DNA from: Actinomycetes bacterium
Lineage (GTDB): Bacteria; Actinomycetota; Actinomycetes; Mycobacteriales; Mycobacteriaceae
Assembly (NCBI GenBank): GCA_023388385.1
Contig: JAEWGK010000049.1
Span: forward strand, 1-5,064
Length of the DNA stretch: 5,064 nt
Direction of reading: 5' to 3'
How positions within the stretch are numbered: the stretch's first letter is position 1; every line of letters starts with the position of its first letter. Positions 1 to 5,064 of the stretch are shown one piece after another. Made by a program: the position numbers and the translations under genes. The notes under the pieces are model-generated. The model was not told where the DNA came from. It searched no databases and saw nothing but the letters and a program-made list of their open reading frames with translations.

Positions 1-532
1 CACCCATGCCCCAGCGCCAGTCGCCGAGGTGCGCCGCGAAGGTCGGCAGCAGCCGGCCGATGAGCCCGCCGAAGCCCGTGCCCGCGACGTACATGCCGGA
101 GGCGACGGCGACGTGGCGGGTGTCGAACTCGTCGGCGATGTACGCCACCACGGTCGCGGGCACGCCGGACAGCATCGCGCCCTGCAGGAGCCGGATGGCC
201 AGCAGCACCGCGAACGACGGCGCGAAGACCGCCGCCACCGACAACGCGGTCGCGCCGATGACGGAGGCGAGGATGACCGGCCGCCGGCCGACCCGCTCGC
301 TCACCGCGGAGACCGGGATGATGAACAGGGCAATGCCCAGCGTCAGCGCGGAGACGGTCCAGCCCGTCCAGTCGGCGCCCACGCCGAAGCCGTGCCCGAG
401 CGCCGGAAGAATGCCCTGCGTGCAGTAGAGCGCCGTGAACGTGACGACGCCCGCCGCCACCGCGCCGACCATGGTCGTGCGGTAGCCCGGGACGCCGGGC
501 GAGAGGGGCGGGCGGGCGGCGTCGTTGCGCAT
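1..532 (-). CDS. MFS transporter, YnfM-like, partial (C-terminal part beyond left edge)
   Basis: This is the N-terminal 177 residues of a major facilitator superfamily secondary transporter of the inner membrane; the gene continues past the left edge without a stop. Hydrophobic segments fall at about residues 20-45, 57-77, 87-107, 109-133 and 145-168, matching TM1-TM5 of a 12-TM MFS protein. The TM2-TM3 loop holds motif A as SERVGRRP (78-85), with Ser75 and Glu79 where Gly and Asp are usual. The segments LYCTQGILPAL (36-46) and LQGAMLSGVPA (117-127) resemble the YnfM/AraJ-like efflux group; this is recalled similarity, not a search result. The ATG at 530-532 lies 10 nt after the purB stop, and a GTG immediately before it (533-535) is an alternative start. 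The ribosome site is weak (GAGCGGGG). The short gap suggests co-transcription with purB. The substrate is unknown; drug or metabolite export is only a family-level guess. Confidence 0.88.
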   Translation of the reverse strand, partial: MRNDAARPPLSPGVPGYRTTMVGAVAAGVVTFTALYCTQGILPALGHGFGVGADWTGWTVSALTLGIALFIIPVSAVSERVGRRPVILASVIGATALSVAAVFAPSFAVLLAIRLLQGAMLSGVPATVVAYIADEFDTRHVAVASGMYVAGTGFGGLIGRLLPTFAAHLGDWRWGMG

Positions 533-542
533 CACGCCCCGC

Positions 543-1970
543 TCAGAGGATGTCGCCCGGCGCGTACGCGGCGGCCTCCGGGTACTTCCGCACCAGCTCC
601 TCGACGCGCGCGACGACGCGGTCGACCTGCGACTCGGCCGCCCCGATGAAGGCGTGGCGGTCGGCGAGCGCGGCCTCCAGACCGGCCTTGTCGAGCGGGA
701 TGCGGTCGTCGGCGGCGAGGCGATCGACGAGGTTCTGCTCGGCGCCCTTCTCGCGCATGTCCAGCGCGGTGGCGACGGCGTTCTCCTTGATCGCCTCGTG
801 CGCCTCCTCGCGGCCGACACCGGCGCGGACGCATGCCATGAGGACCTTGGTGGTGGCCAGGAACGGCAGATAGCGCTCCAGCTCACGGTCGATCATGGCG
901 GGGAAGGCACCGAACTCGTCGAGGACGGTGAGGAACGTCTCGACCATGCCGTCCATGGCGAAGAACGCGTCCGGCAGCGCGACGCGGCGGACGACGGAAC
1001 ACGACACGTCGCCCTCGTTCCACTGGGAGCCGGAGAGGTCGGCGAGCATCGTCATGTAGCCGCGCAGCAGGACCTGGAAGCCGTTGACGCGCTCGCAGGA
1101 GCGGGCGTTCATCTTGTGCGGCATGGCGGAGGAGCCGACCTGGCCCTCCTTGAAGCCCTCGGTCACCGTCTCGTTGCCGGCCATGAGGCGGATGGTCATC
1201 GCCAGCGACGACGGGCCCGCGCCGAGTTCCACCAGCGCGGACAGCGCGTCGAAGTCGAGGGTGCGAGGGTAGACCTGGCCGACGGAGTCGAAGACGCGGG
1301 TGAAGCCGAGGCCCTCGGCGATCTCCGCCTCCAGGGACGTCAGCGCCGCCTCATCGCCGTCGAGCAGGTCGAGCATGTCCTGCGCGGTGCCCATCGGGCC
1401 CTTGATGCCGCGCAGCGGGTAGCGGTCGATGAGGTCCTCGACACGGCCGATGCCCAGCAGGATCTCGTCGGCGGCGGAGGCGAAGCGCTTGCCGAGCGTC
1501 GTCGCCTGCGCGGCGACGTTGTGGGAGCGGCCGGCCATGACCAGCGAACGGTAGCCCGCCGCCTTCTCCGCCAGCCGGGCGGCGACGGCGACGGCGCGGT
1601 CGCGGACGTGCTGCAGGGACTGGAGGATCTGGAGCTGCTCGACGTTCTCCGTGAGGTCGCGGGACGTCATGCCCTTGTGGATGTGCTCCGTGCCGGCCAG
1701 GGCGCAGAACTCCTCGATGCGCGCCTTGACGTCGTGGCGCGTCACGCGCTCGCGGGCGGCGATGGAGTCCAGGTCCACCTGGTCGACGACGGCCTCGTAG
1801 GCCTCGATGGTGCCCTCCGGCACCTCGATGCCGCGGGCGGCCTGGGCGCGGAGAACCGCGATCCACAGCTTCCGCTCGAGGATGATCTTGTGCTCCGGGC
1901 TCCACAGCTCGACGAGGGCCGGGGAGGCGTAGCGGGACGACAGGACGTTTGCGATCTTCTTCGTGGCCAC
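543..1970 (-). CDS. purB: Adenylosuccinate lyase
   Basis: PurB is a cytosolic enzyme of purine synthesis. It cleaves SAICAR to AICAR and adenylosuccinate to AMP, releasing fumarate each time. The 475-residue product is full length for the actinobacterial form and belongs to the fumarase/aspartase superfamily. Visible conserved regions are TRHDVKARIEEF (77-88), HKGMTSRDLTEN (98-109), GRSHNVAAQATT (147-158, with the probable catalytic His150) and the superfamily signature GSSAMPHKMNA (279-289), whose serines 280/281 supply the flexible-loop catalytic base in this family. The start chosen is GTG at 1968-1970, giving MATKKIANVLSSRY, which matches the family N-terminus. An ATG at 2078 in the same frame would overlap the upstream aminotransferase gene and add a non-conserved tail. 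The ribosome site is poor: the nearest GGGA is about 11 nt upstream. It lies 38 nt after the aminotransferase and 10 nt before the MFS gene. No disruption is seen. Confidence 0.97.
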   Translation of the reverse strand: MATKKIANVLSSRYASPALVELWSPEHKIILERKLWIAVLRAQAARGIEVPEGTIEAYEAVVDQVDLDSIAARERVTRHDVKARIEEFCALAGTEHIHKGMTSRDLTENVEQLQILQSLQHVRDRAVAVAARLAEKAAGYRSLVMAGRSHNVAAQATTLGKRFASAADEILLGIGRVEDLIDRYPLRGIKGPMGTAQDMLDLLDGDEAALTSLEAEIAEGLGFTRVFDSVGQVYPRTLDFDALSALVELGAGPSSLAMTIRLMAGNETVTEGFKEGQVGSSAMPHKMNARSCERVNGFQVLLRGYMTMLADLSGSQWNEGDVSCSVVRRVALPDAFFAMDGMVETFLTVLDEFGAFPAMIDRELERYLPFLATTKVLMACVRAGVGREEAHEAIKENAVATALDMREKGAEQNLVDRLAADDRIPLDKAGLEAALADRHAFIGAAESQVDRVVARVEELVRKYPEAAAYAPGDIL

Positions 1971-1980
1971 GTGCCCGAGT

Positions 1981-1999
1981 ATCCCACGCGGGCCGGGAT
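1981..1999 (-). promoter_or_regulatory. Inverted repeat in purB leader
   Basis: In the 38-nt gap before purB, ATCCC and GGGAT form a perfect 5-bp inverted repeat separated by 9 nt. On the minus-strand transcript the GGGAT arm contains the only purine-rich, Shine-Dalgarno-like tract ahead of the GTG start, so a hairpin would cover it. A 5-bp repeat can arise by chance in DNA this GC-rich. There is no U-tract, so it is not an intrinsic terminator. Confidence 0.2.
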
Positions 2000-2008
2000 G
2001 GGGCGTCG

Positions 2009-3172
2009 TCACGCCCCCGCGAACGCGGCGATCCGGTCGCACGCCTCCGCCATGTCCGCGGTCGCGCCGGCGAAGCACAGGCGCACCCAGCCGGAGCCCG
2101 AGACCGGGTCAAAGTCGATTCCCGGCGCGACGGCGACGCCCGTGGCGGCGAGGAGGTCGCGCGACCACGCCAGCGAATCGTCCGTCAGGTGGGAGACGTC
2201 CGCGTAGACGTAGAAGCCGCCGTCCGGCGGGGCGAGGTCCGCCAGACCCGCGTGCGGCAGCCGCTCCAGCAGCAGCGCGCGGTTGTCCGCGTAGCGGCGG
2301 ACATGGCCGTCGAGCTCCGCCAGCGAATCCGGGTGGAACGCCTCGACCGCCGCGGCCTGCGACACCGCCGGCGGGCACACCGTCATGTTGGCGGACAGGC
2401 GGTCCAGCGGGTCCTTCAGCCAGTCGGGGACGATGAGCCAGCCGATGCGCCAGCCCGTCATGGAGAAGTACTTGCTCACGCTGCCGACGACGACCGCCGC
2501 CTCCGAGAACGCCCGCGCGCTCGCGCAGGGCCGGCCGTAGGAGATGCCGTGGTAGATCTCGTCGCTGATGAGCAGGCAGCCGTTGGCCTCGCACCACAGG
2601 GCGATGCGGTGCAGCTCCCCCGGGTCGATGATCGTGCCCGTCGGGTTGTCGGGGCTGGTGACGATGACGGCCTTCGGCGCCCTCCCCCGCTCCCGCGCGA
2701 TGCCCGCGAGGATGTCCGCGGTGAGCTGGAAGCGCGTCTCCGCACCGCAGTCGACCTCCACGACGTTCGCGCCAAGGGCGATGAGCGTGTTCCGGTACGC
2801 CGGGTAGCCCGGGCGGGCCAGCACCACGTCGTCGCCGGCGTCGAGCGCCGCGAGGAACAGCAGCGTGAACCCGCCGGAGGATCCGGTGGTGACGACGACG
2901 TCGTCCGCCGTCGTCGCCGCACCCGTCGCCTCGCGGTGGTGCGCCGCGACGGCCTCGCGCAGCGACGGCACGCCGACGGCCTCCGTGTAGCCCAGGATGT
3001 CCGTCGTCAGCCCGCGCGCGGCGGCCTCCAGCACCCGGCGCGGCGCCGGCGTCGACGGCTGGCCCGCGCACAGGTACAGGGCGTCGCCGTGCGTGCGGTT
3101 GCGCTCGTGCGCGGCGGCGAGGACGTCCATGACGTGGAACGGCGCCACCGCCGAGCGGAGGGAGGGGCACAT
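2009..3172 (-). CDS. Class I/II PLP-dependent aminotransferase (aspartate aminotransferase-like)
   Basis: This is a complete 387-residue fold-type I aminotransferase, cytosolic, transferring an amino group between an amino acid and a 2-oxo acid through pyridoxal phosphate. Family landmarks in order are: GYTEAVGVPSLREAVA (61-76); the phosphate-cup segment TGSSGGF (96-102); PGYPAY (121-126); SPDNPTGT (173-180) with Asn176; SDEIYHGI (203-210) with Asp204 and Tyr207; SVSKYFSMTGWRIGW (231-245) with the Schiff-base Lys234 and Arg242; and GWVRLCF (361-367) with Arg364, the expected binder of the substrate alpha-carboxylate. The ATG at 3170-3172 was chosen because the frame upstream runs into ktrA with non-homologous sequence and no better start, although no good ribosome site precedes it. 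Aspartate is a reasonable substrate given the purB neighbour, since aspartate feeds both PurB substrates. Other amino acids (alanine, aromatic, methionine-related) cannot be excluded. Confidence 0.93.
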   Translation of the reverse strand: MCPSLRSAVAPFHVMDVLAAAHERNRTHGDALYLCAGQPSTPAPRRVLEAAARGLTTDILGYTEAVGVPSLREAVAAHHREATGAATTADDVVVTTGSSGGFTLLFLAALDAGDDVVLARPGYPAYRNTLIALGANVVEVDCGAETRFQLTADILAGIARERGRAPKAVIVTSPDNPTGTIIDPGELHRIALWCEANGCLLISDEIYHGISYGRPCASARAFSEAAVVVGSVSKYFSMTGWRIGWLIVPDWLKDPLDRLSANMTVCPPAVSQAAAVEAFHPDSLAELDGHVRRYADNRALLLERLPHAGLADLAPPDGGFYVYADVSHLTDDSLAWSRDLLAATGVAVAPGIDFDPVSGSGWVRLCFAGATADMAEACDRIAAFAGA

Positions 3173-3189
3173 GGCGGGGCGGGGCGCGT

Positions 3190-3203
3190 CGTCACGCGTG
3201 ACG
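3190..3203. promoter_or_regulatory. 14-bp perfect palindrome ahead of the aminotransferase gene, possible operator
   Basis: The sequence CGTCACGCGTGACG equals its own reverse complement. It lies 17 nt upstream of the aminotransferase start and 37 nt after the ktrA stop. A dimeric regulator could bind it, or the transcript could form a 5-bp stem with a CGCG loop. Flanking arms GGCGCG (3183-3188) and CGCGCC (3218-3223) are also complementary and enclose it. No U-tract follows, so a classic terminator is unlikely. It does not fit the GlxR/CRP half-site order (TGTGA-N6-TCACA). No convincing -10/-35 pair was recognised in this 68-nt gap. Confidence 0.35.
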
Positions 3204-3240
3204 TGCGCGGCGGCATGCGCGCCGGGGCCGGGGTCGCCGC

Positions 3241-3918
3241 TCACTCCAGCGCCCCGAACTTCTCCAGCGCGTCGGTCGTGCCGCCGACGATGACGATGTC
3301 GCGGGCCGTGAACCGCTGATCCGGCGCCGGCGGGCGGAACTTGCCGCCGGAATGCCGCACCGCGAGGACCGTGACGCCGTGGCGGTCCGGCAGGTTCAGC
3401 TGATCCAGCGGCTCGTCGAGGATGGACACCGGCGGCGCGAGCTTGGCCACCGAGAAGTCGCGGTCGAACTCGATGTAGTCCTGCACGCTTCCGCCCAGCA
3501 GGTGCGCGACGCGACGGCCCGTGTCCGCCTCCGGGCGGATGACGTGGTGGACGCCGATCTGCCGGAGGATCTTCGCGTGAGCCGCGTTGTCGGCCTTCGC
3601 CCACACCGACGGCACGCCCATGTCGACGACCGCCGACGCCGTCAGCAGCGACGCCTCGATGTCGGAGCCGATCGCGATGACGACGCGGGTGGCGTCGGCG
3701 ACGCCGATCTGCGCCAGCGCGTCCGGCTGCGTCGTGTCGGCGATGACGACGTGGTTGAGATCCGGCGCGAGCTCCTGCACCTTCTTCTCGTCCGCGTCGG
3801 CGGCGAGCACCTCGATGCCGCCGGCGATGAGCTCCTCGCCCAGCGCCTGGCCGAAGCGGCCGAGGCCGAGGATGATGACCGGGGACCGGTCGACCTTGCG
3901 GGAAAACCTGCTAGCCAA
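3241..3918 (-). CDS. ktrA: Ktr/Trk potassium uptake regulatory subunit (RCK protein, KtrA-type)
   Basis: This is the cytosolic nucleotide-binding subunit that forms a ring under the KtrB/TrkH channel and gates K+ uptake. Its 225 residues equal one RCK unit, as in KtrA; the two-unit TrkA is about twice as long. The RCK-N Rossmann domain spans about 13-130: the dinucleotide motif GLGRFG is at 18-23, an acidic residue follows strand 2 (LAADAD, 38-43), and conserved stretches are ADTTQPDAL (60-68), IGSDIEASLL (83-92) and GVHHVIRPEADTGRR (122-136). A TrkA_C (RCK-C) domain spans about 150-224. In many firmicutes and actinobacteria this C-terminal domain binds cyclic di-AMP; binding here is untested. 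The TTG at 3916-3918 is chosen because no ATG or GTG occurs in frame before the Rossmann fold and an AGAAAGG ribosome site lies about 7 nt upstream. It overlaps the end of ktrB by 8 nt, indicating translational coupling. Confidence 0.92.
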   Translation of the reverse strand: MASRFSRKVDRSPVIILGLGRFGQALGEELIAGGIEVLAADADEKKVQELAPDLNHVVIADTTQPDALAQIGVADATRVVIAIGSDIEASLLTASAVVDMGVPSVWAKADNAAHAKILRQIGVHHVIRPEADTGRRVAHLLGGSVQDYIEFDRDFSVAKLAPPVSILDEPLDQLNLPDRHGVTVLAVRHSGGKFRPPAPDQRFTARDIVIVGGTTDALEKFGALE

Positions 3919-5064
3919 TGAAGGGCCTTTCTTCCGGGTAGTCGAACACCCTGCCGCGGTAGCGCGCCGCCAGGCCCGAGGCCATGGCCAGCGGCCCGAC
4001 GCGACCGAGGAACATGAGGACGATGAGGATGCACTGCGCCGCCCGCGGCAGATCCGCGGTGATGCCGACGGACAGGCCGACCGTCGCGAACGCCGAGACG
4101 ACCTCGAACACCACATTGTCGGTGGAGAAGCCGGGCGCGATGAACAGGATGGCCGTCACCGCGCCCACGACGAGCACCAGGGCGAACGTCGCCACCGCCA
4201 GCGCCTGGCGGATGATGCGCGGCGCCAACCGCCGGCCGAAGACGTTCACCGACGAGTCACCGCGGATCTCCGCGTAGACGGCCGCCAGGAGGACGGCGGC
4301 GGTTGTGACCTTCACGCCGCCGGCGGTGCCGCCCGAGCCGCCGCCGATCATCATGAGGATGTCCGTGCCCAGCAGGGTCGACGGGTGGAACTCGCCGTAG
4401 TCCAGGGCGTTGAAACCCGCGGTGCGGGGGCTGACGCCGGCGAAGAACGCGTTGAGCGCCTTCGCGGGGACGTCGAGGCCCTTCATTGCGCCCCTCCACT
4501 CGCCCAGCAGCACGAGCACGAAGCCCGCGACGACCAGGATGGCGGTGCCGATGACGGTGAAGCGCGTCGTCAGCGTGAAGCGGTGCCGGACGCGGCGGCG
4601 GCCCCTCAGCTTCGCCCTGACGGCGCCGCGGGAGGCGCGGTAGACCTCCAGCAGGACCGGGAAGCCGATGCCGCCGACCATGAGCGCGAACGCCAGGGGC
4701 AGCAGGATCCACGCGTCGGCGACGAAGCCCATGACGTTGTCCGTGTACAGCGCGAAGCCCGCGTTGTTGAAGCCCGAGATGGCGTGGAAGAGCCCCTGCC
4801 ACGAGGCCTTGCCCCACCCGTAGCCGTATCCGAAGTGGAAGCGAAGGGTCAGGAAGACCGCGACGATCAGCTCGACGATCAGGGTGAACAGCAAGGTGGC
4901 GCGGACGACCCAGCGGATTTCGCCGAGATCGGCGCCGCGGCCCTCCGCCGCCGCCGTCAGGCGGGTGCGGATGCCCATGCGGCCGGCGAAGATGAGCGCC
5001 AGCACCGACGCCATCGTCATGATGCCGAGGCCGCCGATCTGGATCAGCAGCATGATGATGACCT
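3911..5064 (-). CDS. ktrB: Ktr/Trk potassium uptake channel subunit (KtrB-type), partial, 5' end beyond right edge
   Basis: This is the membrane K+-translocating subunit of the Trk/Ktr/HKT superfamily, built from four M1-P-M2 repeats. The window shows 383 residues, opening in frame as VIIMLLIQIGGLGIM, which is the end of repeat D1; the N-terminus and first P-loop are off the edge. The ATG at 5051-5053 is internal, not the start. Numbered from the first visible residue, the remaining P-loops are ISGFNNAGF (95-103, D2), GVSPRTAGFN (209-218, D3) and SAFATVGLSVG (323-333, D4), each with its filter glycine. The glycine-rich IGGGSGGTAGG (239-249) is the intramembrane gating loop of D3-M2, and Arg354 in FLGRVGP is the conserved D4-M2 arginine. 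The C-terminus, DYPEERPFIG, is typical of KtrB. ktrA follows with an 8-nt overlap, so the two make one uptake system. KtrB is preferred to TrkH because the partner has a single RCK unit. Confidence 0.93.
   Translation of the reverse strand, partial: VIIMLLIQIGGLGIMTMASVLALIFAGRMGIRTRLTAAAEGRGADLGEIRWVVRATLLFTLIVELIVAVFLTLRFHFGYGYGWGKASWQGLFHAISGFNNAGFALYTDNVMGFVADAWILLPLAFALMVGGIGFPVLLEVYRASRGAVRAKLRGRRRVRHRFTLTTRFTVIGTAILVVAGFVLVLLGEWRGAMKGLDVPAKALNAFFAGVSPRTAGFNALDYGEFHPSTLLGTDILMMIGGGSGGTAGGVKVTTAAVLLAAVYAEIRGDSSVNVFGRRLAPRIIRQALAVATFALVLVVGAVTAILFIAPGFSTDNVVFEVVSAFATVGLSVGITADLPRAAQCILIVLMFLGRVGPLAMASGLAARYRGRVFDYPEERPFIG

Noticed and set aside
525..2207. A 560-codon open frame on the plus strand opposite purB
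   Set aside because: It is antisense to purB, whose catalytic motifs are intact. Its product is low-complexity, rich in Arg, Ala, Asp and Val without recognisable domains, as expected from the complementary strand of a high-GC gene.
3182..3224. Intrinsic terminator after ktrA
   Set aside because: The GC-rich inverted repeats are not followed by a T-tract in the direction of transcription, so termination is not supported.
1949..3319. A 456-codon open frame on the plus strand opposite the aminotransferase
   Set aside because: It has the same origin: Arg/Ala/His-rich translation, no motifs, and full overlap with a well-supported aminotransferase gene on the other strand.
3173..3604. A 144-codon N-terminal extension of the aminotransferase frame into ktrA
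   Set aside because: The extension is out-of-frame ktrA sequence of Arg/Gly/Pro-rich composition, and the 387-residue product from the ATG at 3172 already has the full family length.
3919..4116. An upstream extension of the ktrA frame into ktrB
   Set aside because: The added residues are Arg/Ser-rich shadow sequence of ktrB, while the TTG at 3918 has a good ribosome site and yields the normal KtrA length.
1..5064. Mobile element, CRISPR array, tRNA/rRNA, toxin-antitoxin or defence genes
   Set aside because: No transposase or integrase motifs, regularly spaced direct repeats, RNA gene signatures or compositionally distinct islands were seen. Nearly the entire window is filled by five conserved housekeeping or transport genes.

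Overview
The window is very GC-rich (roughly 70% by eye, with most third codon positions G or C). It reads as ordinary chromosomal DNA from a high-GC actinobacterium, most likely Corynebacterium or a close relative. The genus is inferred from how closely the adenylosuccinate lyase N-terminus and core resemble corynebacterial PurB as I remember it, and from that lyase sitting beside a class I aminotransferase, an arrangement I recall from Corynebacterium. No search was run.

All five genes lie on the minus strand, so they are transcribed from the right edge to the left. From upstream to downstream they are: (1) ktrB, the K+-translocating subunit of a Ktr/Trk uptake system, whose 5' end lies beyond the right edge; (2) ktrA, its cytosolic regulatory RCK subunit, starting at a TTG codon inside the last codons of ktrB; (3) a class I/II PLP aminotransferase, aspartate-aminotransferase-like; (4) purB, adenylosuccinate lyase; (5) an MFS transporter of the YnfM-like type, whose 3' end lies beyond the left edge. 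Gaps are -8, 68, 38 and 10 nt, so there are no long non-coding stretches. The only regulatory candidates are a 14-bp perfect palindrome in the 68-nt gap and a small inverted repeat in the purB leader.

Functionally, ktrB and ktrA form one K+ uptake module. The aminotransferase and purB can be linked through aspartate: aspartate is the amino donor consumed to make both PurB substrates (SAICAR and adenylosuccinate), and PurB releases its carbon skeleton as fumarate. The MFS gene may be co-transcribed with purB, but its substrate cannot be read from the sequence. The gene set and protein motifs look intact and conventional. I found no mobile element, CRISPR array, RNA gene or evidence of a new system, and the findings are modest regulatory and start-site observations.
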